DNA from: JAJRTA01 sp965603125
Lineage (GTDB): Bacteria; Zixibacteria; MSB-5A5; GN15; FEB-12
NCBI GenBank assembly: GCA_965603125.1
Contig: CBFDBU010000012.1
Span: forward strand, 1-64,000
Length of the DNA stretch: 64,000 bases
Direction of reading: 5' to 3'
How positions within the stretch are numbered: position 1 is the first letter of the stretch; each line of letters opens with the position of its first letter. A program made the position numbers and the translations under genes. Under the pieces are notes generated by a model, which made no database searches, was not told the DNA's origin, and worked only from the letters and a program-made list of their open reading frames with translations. Positions 19,231-27,857 of the stretch are shown piece after piece.

Positions 19231-20760
19231 ATGCGCGAGAAAGAACGCGACACCGGACCGACCAGCCCTGATCACTCCCTGAAATCCGGTGGGGACCACT
19301 CTTACGAAGAGCACGTCGTCGAACCGGAGGACGCTCTGCCCGAAGTGATTCTTGGTGAGTTGACTCAGTCGATGCAGGCTGCCGTCGCCCGAGCGGGATG
19401 GAGGGAGCTCATGCCGGTCCAGGCCATGACTATCCCGTACATGATGGCCCGGCGCGATCTGATGATCCAGTCACGCACCGGCAGCGGCAAGACGGGAGCC
19501 TTCATGCTGCCGATCCTGGATCGGATCGACCCCCGGCGCACCGTGTGCCAGGCTCTGGTGTTGGTGCCCACCAGGGAACTTGCCCGGCAGGTAACCCGTG
19601 AAGCCGAGATCATGAGCGCTACAACTGGAGTGCGCACCATCGGCGTCTATGGCGGGGTCGGCTACGGACCGCAGTTGGACGCCTTTCGCCAGGGGGCTCA
19701 CCTGGTTGTGGGGACACCGGGCCGCTTGCTCGACCACCTACTGCGACGTTCCCTGTCCCTGGAGGAACTGAAGATACTTATCTTTGACGAGGCCGACCGC
19801 ATGTTGTCGATGGGCTTCTACCCGGACATGAAACAAGTGCAGCGTTACCTGCCTGCTCGTCGGATCAACGCCTATATGTTCTCGGCCACCTTCCCTCCCC
19901 ACGTTATGCGTCTGGCCGGGGAGTTCCTCCATCAGCCCCAGATGCTGAGCCTGAGCCGTGACCGCGTCTACGTGGCCGAAACGGAGCACGTTTTCTATGA
20001 AGTCCCGGCCATGGAGAAAGATCGTTGCCTGGTGCGGATTATCGAGATTGAGAACCCGGCTTCGGCCATCGTCTTCTGCAACACCAAGGCGATGGTTCAC
20101 TATGTTTCGGTGGTGCTCAAGCGATTCGGATATGACGCCGATGAACTGAGCGCCGACCTCGCCCAGGCGGCCCGCGAGAGGGTGCTGCAACGTGTGCGCC
20201 AGGGCGCCCTGCGCTTTCTTGTGGCCACCGATGTTGCCGCTCGCGGAATTGACATTATCGATCTTTCCCATGTCTTCCTGTATGAACCACCCGAAGATCC
20301 CGATGGGTACATCCATCGTGCGGGGCGAACGGGACGCGCCGGCGCCAGCGGCGTGGCCATCTCCCTGGTGGCGGGACGGGAACAAACAGAGCTGTTCCAT
20401 ATCGGCAAGCGGTTTGATATTGACCTGCAGCACCGCCCGCTGCCGACTGACGAGGATGTTGAGGCCATTGTTTCCGAGCGGCTCACGGCCCTGCTGGAAG
20501 CGCGGCTGCGCTCGCGCGACTCCCTGCAGACCGAACGTATGCAGCGCTTTCTACCCCTGGCCCGAAGTCTGGGTGAGAGTGAAGAGGGATCAGCCCTGGT
20601 GGCCATGTTGCTGGATGACAACTACCAGGCAACCCTCCACGCTCCCCCACCGCAACCGATAGCAGTCGAACCTTCGCGTGACGCAGGAGAACAGGCTGCC
20701 CACATTCGGAAGAAAAGACCCAAGCGAAGAAGCGGGCGAAAGGGACGTGGCCGTCGTTGA
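19231..20760 (+). CDS. DEAD-box ATP-dependent RNA helicase
   Basis: The 509-residue cytoplasmic RNA helicase has all core motifs in order. They are a Q-motif region ('MPVQAMTIPYMM'), motif I 'SRTGSGKT' (81-88), Ia 'PTRELARQ' (113-120), 'TPGRLLDH', II 'DEAD' (186-189), III 'SAT' (218-220), V 'ATDVAARGID' and VI 'HRAGRTGRAG'. The C-terminal tail ends in a strongly basic stretch ('RKKRPKRRSGRKGRGRR'), typical of RNA-binding extensions. It belongs to the DeaD/CsdA/RhlE group used in ribosome assembly and mRNA decay; the exact orthologue is not certain. It is followed by a 540-base gap and is probably monocistronic. Confidence 0.93.
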   Translation: MREKERDTGPTSPDHSLKSGGDHSYEEHVVEPEDALPEVILGELTQSMQAAVARAGWRELMPVQAMTIPYMMARRDLMIQSRTGSGKTGAFMLPILDRIDPRRTVCQALVLVPTRELARQVTREAEIMSATTGVRTIGVYGGVGYGPQLDAFRQGAHLVVGTPGRLLDHLLRRSLSLEELKILIFDEADRMLSMGFYPDMKQVQRYLPARRINAYMFSATFPPHVMRLAGEFLHQPQMLSLSRDRVYVAETEHVFYEVPAMEKDRCLVRIIEIENPASAIVFCNTKAMVHYVSVVLKRFGYDADELSADLAQAARERVLQRVRQGALRFLVATDVAARGIDIIDLSHVFLYEPPEDPDGYIHRAGRTGRAGASGVAISLVAGREQTELFHIGKRFDIDLQHRPLPTDEDVEAIVSERLTALLEARLRSRDSLQTERMQRFLPLARSLGESEEGSALVAMLLDDNYQATLHAPPPQPIAVEPSRDAGEQAAHIRKKRPKRRSGRKGRGRR

Positions 20761-21300
20761 TTGACACCGCGCGATTTCATACAGACCCCTGCCTTTGAGC
20801 CATCGGCCAGCTGCCCGGTGAGTTTCATATCATGTGATCTTTGTGTCGTGGCCCGGACAGGTATATCATACCCGTAGGGAGAAACTGAAGGAATTACCTT
20901 GGCATCGACCTTTTCATACCGGTGCGCATTCATTGATCAAGCTTCGACCATGGGGAGAGCGTCAATGAGTTGAGTTCTGTTGGTGAAGACAGATAGTGCT
21001 GGAGGACCTTTACAAGCTGTATTGCTACCGCATCGAGACTTTTGAAAACCCGGTCGTAGAACCATTTCTCCCGTTTGGGGAAACCTTCCTATTCACCCTC
21101 CTTTCATAGGCCTCTTTGATCCCGGCGACAGTAAGTACCCCGCCGGATTCCGGGGGCGTACGATTCAGCAATATACTTGACTTTTCAGTAGTTATCGGTA
21201 TCTTGAATGCAGCCAGTGACAATACCATCGGATGAAGCAATCGAAGATGGCCCAGACATATGCCGGAGCGTCAAATAGACAGGTAACGTGAGATTGGGCC
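20761..21300. other. 540-base intergenic region
   Basis: No gene is supported here. It contains a promoter for the downstream lipoprotein (21177-21204) and its ~90-base leader. A stretch near 21115-21160 resembles, in reverse orientation, part of the leader upstream of the secreted protein at 16782. The meaning of that similarity is unclear. Confidence 0.5.
21177..21204 (+). promoter_or_regulatory. Promoter of the dockerin-like lipoprotein gene
   Basis: TTGACT (21177-21182), a 16-base spacer and TATCTT (21199-21204). The same 16-base spacing and -10 occur upstream of the subtilase gene. Confidence 0.45.
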
Positions 21301-23214
21301 ATGAGCACGTCCCAATACGTACATTCATCACTTGTAGTACTCTTACTCGCTGTAATCCTCTGTGTTCTGTCCGGATGTTCCACTGAGCCGGGCGACATTA
21401 CCGGTCCCGATGTAAACGAGAATCTCGGTGACATCAACCTGAACAGCATACCATACGAAATAGCAGATGCACTTCTGCTGATGAACTACTTTCTGAACGG
21501 ATCCGAGGTATTCGAGGTGGACGAGACAGAGCAAGCCGCCGCCACCGACGTGAACGGCGACGGCGTCCCTCTCGGCGTGGCCGACCTCGTGTACATACTG
21601 CGTGTTGTCCTCGGTGATGCTGTGCCGAATGCCGTGCCGCAACCCGACTCCGCTCGTGTCACTTTCGGGAATAGGGGGGAGATCACAGTCAACAAGTCTG
21701 TCGGTGCTGCTTTTCTCGTGTTTGAAGGCCAAGTTAAGCCTGCCCTGCTTGCAGACAATGTACGCATTAGTTACGAGTTCGACGGAGTCAACACCCGTAT
21801 ACTCGTTTTCTCCTTCAGTGTCGGCACGGAGTTCTCCGGAGCTTTCCTTCGCGCTGTCGGCAACCTTGTGAGTATTGACTTGGCAACCAGTGAGGGAGGC
21901 AGGGTCAACGTGATCCAGGATCCGGTTCCTGCTGAGACCGATTCGGTGTTTGTAGTCGAGATCAAGAAAGCCTACGACGCCATTCAGGGTACGCATGTTG
22001 ATATCCCGGTTACATTGAATGTGGGTTACGAGTACCTGCGTGGTTTCGATATCCTGATCGGCTACGATGCCTCGGCCCTGATCTTCACAGCTGCGTCGAA
22101 GGGTGCGCTCTACACTCCTCCGTTCGGCATCTGTGATCCCGCCTGGGAGTATTTCAACTACCGTTACAACTGGAACGGTGACTGCGGCGACCAGTGTCCC
22201 AGCGCCCTGCTCCGCGTGGTCGGTATTGGTAATACCAACGACGGTCCTGTCAGCCCCGACTACACCTGTCTGGATGCTCTTCCGAAACCATACGAGTTGT
22301 TCAAACTGGACTTCCTGGTAACGAACGACCGCACCTATGAGTGTCAGTTCGTACCTGTCTCGTTCTACTGGATGGACTGTGGCGACAACTCCCTTGCCTA
22401 TGATCCGGTCGCTCCGCCCAACTACGAGGCTGTTCAGGGTGTTTCGCGATACGTCTACACTTATGACAACACCAAGATCGGAGACGCCGATTCGCTTAGC
22501 TCCGACTATGGTCTGGGTATGTCCACCGATTTCCCGACCTATACCGGTGTTCAGACCGTATGTCTTGAGCCCGATCCGCTTCGCCCATCTAGGTATCGGC
22601 CCGTACCGTCGGTGGATTTCCTCAGCGGCGGTGTCGGTATCGCATGTGCGAATCCGATCGACCATCGCGGCGACATCAATATGAACGATGTTGCGAATGA
22701 AATCGCCGACGCGGTTCTGTTCAGCAACTACTTCATCCATGGTCTCGGTGTTTTCACCATTGGCACCGACGCTCCCGCAGGCCAGGTGGCCGCGACGGAC
22801 GTCAACGCCGACGGCCTGACGCTGACGCTTGCCGATCTTGTGTACCTGACCCGCATAATCGTCGGCGATGCCATTCAGCCCGAGATGCTCCTTCTTGATA
22901 TCGTTGGCTACTCGGTCAACGATGGAGTGATTTCGGTCAACCAAACTATGGGTGCGGCTTTTGTTGTGGTTGAGGGCAACGTTGTTCCGATCCTGCTGGC
23001 CGACAGCATGGATGTGATACACAACTTCGACGGTACCAACACCCGCATCCTGGTGTCAAGAATTGAGCAAGGCGCTTCTTTCGAGGGTGATTTCCTGCAG
23101 GTTAATGGAAATGTCATCACTGTAGAGTTCGCCACCTACGAGGGCGCCCAGGTACTGGCCATACGGGAACCGTGGCCGGCGCCGAGAACCTACCCCCTCA
23201 TCCGTCGCTTCTGA
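21301..23214 (+). CDS. Lipoprotein with two dockerin-like/cohesin-like modules
   Basis: The 637-residue protein has a lipoprotein signal with lipobox 'VLSGC' (Cys ~26), so it is expected to be lipid-anchored. It is internally duplicated. Each half carries a dockerin-like segment ('GDINLNSIPYEIADALLLMNYFL' in part near 45; 'GDINMNDVANEIADAVLFSNYF' in part near 460), then 'DVN.DG' and 'ADLVY' calcium loops. After each segment comes a ~100-residue beta domain with 'N.S.GAAF.V.EG.V.P.LLAD' and 'FDG.NTRILV'. Between them lies a cohesin-like or surface-layer beta domain (~215-440). Its 3' end overlaps the convergent lgt by 25 bases. Function unknown; calcium-dependent surface assembly is a guess. 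Confidence 0.85.
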   Translation: MSTSQYVHSSLVVLLLAVILCVLSGCSTEPGDITGPDVNENLGDINLNSIPYEIADALLLMNYFLNGSEVFEVDETEQAAATDVNGDGVPLGVADLVYILRVVLGDAVPNAVPQPDSARVTFGNRGEITVNKSVGAAFLVFEGQVKPALLADNVRISYEFDGVNTRILVFSFSVGTEFSGAFLRAVGNLVSIDLATSEGGRVNVIQDPVPAETDSVFVVEIKKAYDAIQGTHVDIPVTLNVGYEYLRGFDILIGYDASALIFTAASKGALYTPPFGICDPAWEYFNYRYNWNGDCGDQCPSALLRVVGIGNTNDGPVSPDYTCLDALPKPYELFKLDFLVTNDRTYECQFVPVSFYWMDCGDNSLAYDPVAPPNYEAVQGVSRYVYTYDNTKIGDADSLSSDYGLGMSTDFPTYTGVQTVCLEPDPLRPSRYRPVPSVDFLSGGVGIACANPIDHRGDINMNDVANEIADAVLFSNYFIHGLGVFTIGTDAPAGQVAATDVNADGLTLTLADLVYLTRIIVGDAIQPEMLLLDIVGYSVNDGVISVNQTMGAAFVVVEGNVVPILLADSMDVIHNFDGTNTRILVSRIEQGASFEGDFLQVNGNVITVEFATYEGAQVLAIREPWPAPRTYPLIRRF

Positions 23215-23987
23215 AAAACGTATATCCCCAGCCCCAGTATAAAGAGTGTCACAGAGATCAACTGGTTGTACGTCGGTTCAAGTCCGAAGATAGAGAAGTA
23301 CATCTCCGTTTCATAGTAGCGAACATACTCGATACCGAATCTGAAAACCGCCTCAACCATGAACAGCACGGCGATCAGTTGCCCGTCGAACTTCTTCCGT
23401 TTCATCATGAAGTGCAACAGCAGGAAAAGAATGATTCCATACAGCGAACTGTATAGCTGGGATGGATGAATGTGCGCGTCGCCATAGACCCAGTACGGCA
23501 TGGAGTCTTGCGGAAAACGCACTCCCCAGGGCAGATCGGTGGGCGTGCCGAAACAGCACCCGTTCAGGAAGCATCCTATCCGCGTCAGTCCCAGACCGAT
23601 GCCCATCGTGGGAGAGAAGTAGTCGAACATTTTAAGAGTCGGGATCTTCCTGATTCTGCAGTATGCAAAAGCGCCGATAACCGCCAGCAGAACACCTCCG
23701 TATATGTTGAGCCCGGAGATGCCGTACGAGTCAGTCGCAAAGGGGTTGAAGCTGGCGGTCCAGTTCCCCGCGAACTCGTCGAGGTGCAGAACCACATAGA
23801 ACAGGCGGGCGCCGACGACACCACCGATAATAAACAGATATGACAGCGCCAGGAAAGGCTCAAACGGCTTGCCCTCGCGTCTGGCGATCCATTGCACATA
23901 GAGAACGCCGGCGATAAATGACAGGGCCAGCATCAAGCCGTAGCTGCGGATGGGAATAGGTCCCAGGTGAAACAGTTCAGGGTACAT
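23190..23987 (-). CDS. lgt: Prolipoprotein diacylglyceryl transferase
   Basis: Lgt transfers a diacylglyceryl group from phosphatidylglycerol to the lipobox cysteine of prolipoproteins in the inner membrane. This fits the several lipoproteins in the window. The protein is 265 residues from ATG 23987 (GGAG upstream), with about seven hydrophobic segments. Family features are 'PIPIRSYGLMLALSF', 'GGVVGARLFYV', 'GLNIYGGVLLAVIG', the signature 'TRIGCFLNGCCFGTPTDLPWGV' and 'HPSQLYSSLYG'. The frame is open further upstream, but that part overlaps the PAP2 gene. The start overlaps the upstream PAP2 gene by 11 bases, so they form an operon. Confidence 0.95.
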   Translation of the reverse strand: MYPELFHLGPIPIRSYGLMLALSFIAGVLYVQWIARREGKPFEPFLALSYLFIIGGVVGARLFYVVLHLDEFAGNWTASFNPFATDSYGISGLNIYGGVLLAVIGAFAYCRIRKIPTLKMFDYFSPTMGIGLGLTRIGCFLNGCCFGTPTDLPWGVRFPQDSMPYWVYGDAHIHPSQLYSSLYGIILFLLLHFMMKRKKFDGQLIAVLFMVEAVFRFGIEYVRYYETEMYFSIFGLEPTYNQLISVTLFILGLGIYVFQKRRMRG

Positions 23988-24897
23988 TCTCAGGCTCCAG
24001 TTCTTCTTGAGGTTGCAGGGATTGCTGTGTGACGGTCGGCCGGTGGATCTTCCTGAGCACCACCAGCGTTGACGCCAGGCCGATAAGTCCGCCCACAAGT
24101 ACGTCTGATACGTAATGGAATCGTCCCCACACGGTTCCGATAGCCAGCCCGGTGACAAACGGCAGGAGGACCCATCCCGCGCGGCGGTAGTACTTAAGCA
24201 AGTAGATCAGGACCACCAGGGCAACGGCAAAGTGTGACGACGGCATGCAACCACCGCGCACCGCTACGTTATCTATGGCCAGGTTCACCAGGTGACGGCC
24301 GACGGGACTGACAACCGGGTTCACATACTGCTCGGCAAAATGCCAGCGAGGTCCTTCGATGGGGTACAGGAAAAACAGGAGGTACGAGAGAAAGAAAGTA
24401 AAACAGATGGCTGTCAGGGAACTCTTCAACACCGGGTCGTTTCTCTTGAAGAATACAGCCAGCAGGAAAACCGCCAGCACGAAGTAGTAGAGGAAATAGC
24501 ACCAGGAAAACAATTCCGTGACCCAGATATTGAGGAGATGCCGGTCAATGAAGAGAGTAGGGTTGACACCAAAAACAACCTTCTCAAACGCGACCAGTTC
24601 AGGGTCGAAGAACCGATCAAATACAATGTGCATGGTACCGCCGGTGGCGCGATAGAAAAAGGTGAACAGCAACAGCGGGTACAGCAATCGTACCAGGGCG
24701 TACCAGCGGCTGCGGTTCTCGTCGACATATCGGGCGATGAGCAGCACCATGGCCACTGTGCCGCAGTAAAAAAGCAGTTCGTCAGTGTGACGCGCCAGCG
24801 GGCGACCGGCAGCCAGGATGACCGCTATCATCAGCGTCGAATACCCGACTATAAGCCAGTCGAAGGGATACAGCTTAGTGCTGCCGCTTTTGTTCAT
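23977..24897 (-). CDS. PAP2-superfamily membrane phosphatase / phosphotransferase
   Basis: This is a 306-residue integral membrane protein with about eight hydrophobic segments. The PAP2 catalytic motifs are visible: 'EGPRWHF' as a degenerate first motif, 'CMPSSHFA' with the catalytic His, and 'WGRFHYVSDVLVG' with Arg, His and Asp. The arrangement resembles the inositol-phosphorylceramide synthase-like (Aur1) branch, which works on lipid phosphates. A role in recycling undecaprenyl or phosphatidyl lipids is likely but not provable. It is first in line before lgt and starts only 10 bases downstream of the rsmI stop. Confidence 0.85.
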   Translation of the reverse strand: MNKSGSTKLYPFDWLIVGYSTLMIAVILAAGRPLARHTDELLFYCGTVAMVLLIARYVDENRSRWYALVRLLYPLLLFTFFYRATGGTMHIVFDRFFDPELVAFEKVVFGVNPTLFIDRHLLNIWVTELFSWCYFLYYFVLAVFLLAVFFKRNDPVLKSSLTAICFTFFLSYLLFFLYPIEGPRWHFAEQYVNPVVSPVGRHLVNLAIDNVAVRGGCMPSSHFAVALVVLIYLLKYYRRAGWVLLPFVTGLAIGTVWGRFHYVSDVLVGGLIGLASTLVVLRKIHRPTVTQQSLQPQEELEPENVP

Positions 24898-24907
24898 TTT
24901 TCGCCCG

Positions 24908-25612
24908 TCACTGTCCGCGTTTTCTGGCTGCTTTGGCGCCGGCTACTACCAGTACGATTTCGCCCTTGGCAGGTTTCGCCGTGACCGCATCGACCAGGCT
25001 GCTGATACATCCTCTCAGGAACTGCTCATGACGCTTGCTGATTTCTCTCGCCAGGCAGGCGGGGCGATCTCCGAGCACTTCCAGCATATCAGCAAGTGAT
25101 TTCCCCACCCGGTGGGGCGACTCGAAGAAAACTAAGGTGTGTGGGAAGTCAGCGATCCGCTCCAGTTTTTTTATTCTTGCGGCCGACCGGTGGGGCAGGA
25201 AGCCCTCAAAGAAAAAGCGGTCGGTCGGCAGTCCGGACGCCGTCAGGGCCGGGATGATTGCGGTCGGCCCCGGCAACGGGACAATATCGATATCATTGTC
25301 GATAGCCGCCTTTACGATGCGATAGGCCGGGTCACTTATCCCCGGCGAGCCGGCGTCGGTAATGACCGCTACGGAAACTCCCTCCCTTATTTGCCGGACC
25401 AACTGGTCGGCCCGGGCGCGCTCGTTGAAATCGTGGTAGCTTATCAGGCGTTTTTTCAAATCGAGCTTCTTGAGAAGCAGCCCGCTGTGCCGGGTATCCT
25501 CGCAGGCAACCAGCTCGGCATCTCGCAGCACTTCCAGAGCGCGGCCGGTGATATCGCCCATGTTTCCGATCGGCGTCGGCACGAGGTACAATCTGCCGGG
25601 AGGACGGTTCAT
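24908..25612 (-). CDS. rsmI: 16S rRNA (cytidine-1402-2'-O)-methyltransferase
   Basis: RsmI uses AdoMet to 2'-O-methylate C1402 in the decoding centre of 16S rRNA. The protein is 234 residues, somewhat shorter than the E. coli enzyme. The tetrapyrrole-methylase-type fold is clear from 'LVPTPIGNMGDIT', 'ACEDTRHSGLLLK', 'ISYHDFNE', 'VITDAGSPGISDP', 'PLPGPTAIIPAL' and 'FFEGFLPH'. It lies between nadE and the PAP2 gene with about 10-base gaps, suggesting one transcript from nadE to lgt. Confidence 0.95.
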   Translation of the reverse strand: MNRPPGRLYLVPTPIGNMGDITGRALEVLRDAELVACEDTRHSGLLLKKLDLKKRLISYHDFNERARADQLVRQIREGVSVAVITDAGSPGISDPAYRIVKAAIDNDIDIVPLPGPTAIIPALTASGLPTDRFFFEGFLPHRSAARIKKLERIADFPHTLVFFESPHRVGKSLADMLEVLGDRPACLAREISKRHEQFLRGCISSLVDAVTAKPAKGEIVLVVAGAKAARKRGQ

Positions 25613-25621
25613 GGGCGATTC

Positions 25622-26431
25622 CTATTGCTCCAGCAGGATCTTATCCGGTATCGCTTTCCTGCCGACAGCAGCGACGTCAGGCATCCTCCGCTTGAAGGCG
25701 TTGCGGTTCACCAGTGACACCACGCGGTCGATGTCGGCAGCGCTGAAACCGTCAGCCACGAGGGCAGAGAGAGAAATCGCACCGTCGTCGACAACTCGCC
25801 GCAGCAGCCGGTCAATCTGCTCGTAGTTCACGCCGATCTCACCCTCGTCGGTCTGTCCGTTCCATAGGTCCGCCGAGGGTGTCTTTTCTCTGATCGCATC
25901 GGGAATCCCGAGCCTGCCGGCAAGCCGCCGAATTTCAGTCTTGTAGAGTTCACCGACAGGATTTATCGAACAGGCCCCGTCTCCGTACCAGGTGGTGTAA
26001 CCAAGGCAGATTTCGGTGCGATTGCCGGCGCCCAGAACCAGCCGGTCCAGTTCGTGGGCGATATCGAACAGGATCGACATCCGCTCGCGGGCCATCTTGT
26101 TGCCTGCCCGAAGGCGATTCTGCCTGGTGATTGACGGGAAGTAAGCGCTGATCATGGGGGTAATATCCACCAGCCGGTGATCGATTCCGAGCCTTCGGAC
26201 CAACTCCAGGGCGTCGGAAACCGATTCCTTCGGTGATGACCGATCCGGCATCAGGACTGCAAGAACCTTCCCGGCACCGACCGCCTCGACCGCCAGCGCG
26301 GTCGACACAGCCGAATCAATCCCGCCCGAGAGGCCGACCACGTACCCCCTCATCCCGCTTGCGAGGAGCTTCTCGCTGATGAACCTCTTGATAGTCGTAC
26401 GCGCCTTATCAATGTCGAATTCCGCATCCAT
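25622..26431 (-). CDS. nadE: NAD+ synthetase (ammonia-dependent)
   Basis: NadE converts nicotinate adenine dinucleotide, ATP and ammonia to NAD+, the last step of NAD biosynthesis. The 269-residue protein has the N-type ATP-pyrophosphatase P-loop 'GLSGGIDSAVS' (~34-44). Further family features are 'GAGNRTEICLGYTTWYGDGACS', in which the GDG loop binds substrate, 'PVGELYKTEIRRLA' and 'TPSADLWNGQTDE'. It has no glutaminase domain, so it uses free ammonia or an external source. It is probably the first gene of the nadE-rsmI-PAP2-lgt operon. Confidence 0.95.
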   Translation of the reverse strand: MDAEFDIDKARTTIKRFISEKLLASGMRGYVVGLSGGIDSAVSTALAVEAVGAGKVLAVLMPDRSSPKESVSDALELVRRLGIDHRLVDITPMISAYFPSITRQNRLRAGNKMARERMSILFDIAHELDRLVLGAGNRTEICLGYTTWYGDGACSINPVGELYKTEIRRLAGRLGIPDAIREKTPSADLWNGQTDEGEIGVNYEQIDRLLRRVVDDGAISLSALVADGFSAADIDRVVSLVNRNAFKRRMPDVAAVGRKAIPDKILLEQ

Positions 26432-26570
26432 CCTAAATGCCCTTTCCTTGCACTGTTACGATATGGCGAGCGCGCGCAGACATCAAGCAAAAACGTTAGC
26501 GCCCGGACGTTACGTCTCCAGGGTCGCCGGTGAGGAACAGAACCGGACAGGCCGAATCGCCAAAGCGCCC

Positions 26571-26600
26571 TTGACATCGGATCGCCGGGCGTTTTATATT
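26571..26600 (+). promoter_or_regulatory. Promoter of ssb
   Basis: TTGACA (26571-26576) and TATATT (26595-26600) are 18 bases apart. Transcription would start near 26607, about 30 bases before the ATG of ssb. Confidence 0.65.
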
Positions 26601-26637
26601 GGCGGAAGGCAATTCGAAATCCAAACGGAAGGGAACC

Positions 26638-27063
26638 ATGAGTGTTAACAAGGCTATATTGGTCGGCAACCTGGGCAAAGATCCGGAGTTGCGGTACACG
26701 CCAAGCGGTAAGGCGGTGGCGTCCTTCAGCCTGGCGACGAGTGAACGATGGACCGGGCAGGACGGCCAGAAACAGGAAAGCACTACCTGGCACAACATCG
26801 TAATCTGGGGCAGGCAGGCTGAGACCGCCAAGGAGTATCTTGCCAAAGGGAGGCAGGTCTATATTGAAGGTCGCATTTCCAACCGGAGCTACGACGACAA
26901 GGACGGCAACAAGCGGTATATCTCCGAGGTCGTTGCCCAGAATATCCAGTTTCTTGGCAGCCGCGGTGACCAGAGACCTGCCGCGGAGCCGGGCGAAAAA
27001 CCGGACGCGTCACCGCCGCCACCTGGCGAAACGGGAGCGGATGACGACGATCTTCCCTTCTGA
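26638..27063 (+). CDS. ssb: Single-stranded DNA-binding protein
   Basis: SSB coats single-stranded DNA in replication, recombination and repair. The protein is 141 residues from ATG 26638 with AAGGGAA upstream; the open frame to 26599 begins inside the promoter and is not used. The OB fold is complete: 'NKAILVGNLGKDPELRYTPSGKAV', here only partly quoted, then 'SFSLATSERW', 'TTWHNIVIWGRQAE' and 'GRQVYIEGRISNRSY'. A proline-rich linker leads to the acidic tip 'DDDDLPF', the docking site for partner proteins. A terminator at 27091-27124 makes it monocistronic. Confidence 0.97.
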   Translation: MSVNKAILVGNLGKDPELRYTPSGKAVASFSLATSERWTGQDGQKQESTTWHNIVIWGRQAETAKEYLAKGRQVYIEGRISNRSYDDKDGNKRYISEVVAQNIQFLGSRGDQRPAAEPGEKPDASPPPPGETGADDDDLPF

Positions 27064-27090
27064 TCAGATTCCGCGCATCCCTGTGCGAAA

Positions 27091-27124
27091 GCTCCGCAGA
27101 CCTACCTGTCGCGGAGCCTTTTTT
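27091..27124 (+). terminator. Rho-independent terminator of ssb
   Basis: GCTCCGC (27091-27097) pairs with GCGGAGC (27111-27117) around a 13-base loop, followed by CTTTTTT to 27124. Confidence 0.85.
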
Positions 27125-27278
27125 GTGGGTGCAGATTTACGACCACAGGCCGCTCTGCCGGTCGAGGCCGTTGAACGGCAAGGCAAGTCACGGGCAGTAT
27201 CGAAAAAAGCCGGCGGCGGGCATGAGAAGTGCACAATGCCCAATGGTGCCAACTACAGGTGCGATAGGAGAGCAGCAT

Positions 27279-27857
27279 ATGCCAGCTACCGGCGGTGCCG
27301 GCGATAGGAGGCGCAGCTTCCGGTCCCCTCGTTTCTACGTGACAACAAGCCTGATGGCTTTTTCGGCAGTCGTGCTGTCAGGCGCCGTGATTGCCTGTTT
27401 CGATCGGGCCCTTGATCGCGAGTTGCTTGCTGATGCGTCCAGTTCGGTTGAGCTGGCAGCAGTAACGCTAATGCCCTACATGATATCGGCGGCGGTGGCG
27501 GCCATCACCGCTATCGGAATCACAACCATACTGCCCTTGATGCGGGTGTCCCGGTCGCTGACGGTGCTCCAGGATCGCCTGGCCGAGATGGCCTGCGGGG
27601 ATCTGGCCTCGCGGATCAACGTCAACGACGGCAGCGAGCATGTGAGACTGCTGGCGCGTGAGTTGAACCGCGCCACAGCCGGTGTGGCCAATCAGATTAC
27701 AGGCTGGAAGATCATCAACCGGCAGCAGTGGGATCTGCTGGAAACCGTTCGCCGGGCCGTGGCGGAGAATGACTGCCGAAAAGCACTGCTGGCGGTAGAA
27801 CAGATACAGGCCAACTGGGAGAAGATAGCAGCCATCGAGGAGCGACTTATAACCTGA
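27279..27857 (+). CDS. Small membrane protein with two transmembrane helices and a HAMP-like linker
   Basis: The protein is 192 residues from ATG 27279 (AGGAG eight bases upstream). The open frame from 27123 overlaps the ssb terminator and is not used. Two hydrophobic segments (about residues 18-40 and 62-88) flank a short periplasmic loop. After TM2 comes a HAMP-like helix-turn-helix ('RVSRSLTVLQDRLAEMACGD'...'ARELNRAT') and a helical tail. No kinase, cyclase or methyl-accepting domain follows, so it is a sensor-like stub or a regulatory subunit. It converges head-on with lpxD: their stop codons are adjacent. Confidence 0.65.
   Translation: MPATGGAGDRRRSFRSPRFYVTTSLMAFSAVVLSGAVIACFDRALDRELLADASSSVELAAVTLMPYMISAAVAAITAIGITTILPLMRVSRSLTVLQDRLAEMACGDLASRINVNDGSEHVRLLARELNRATAGVANQITGWKIINRQQWDLLETVRRAVAENDCRKALLAVEQIQANWEKIAAIEERLIT

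Noticed and set aside
21343..23022. 559-codon open frame antisense to the dockerin-like lipoprotein
   Set aside because: The sense frame has a lipobox, calcium motifs and internal duplication; the antisense frame has no recognisable features.
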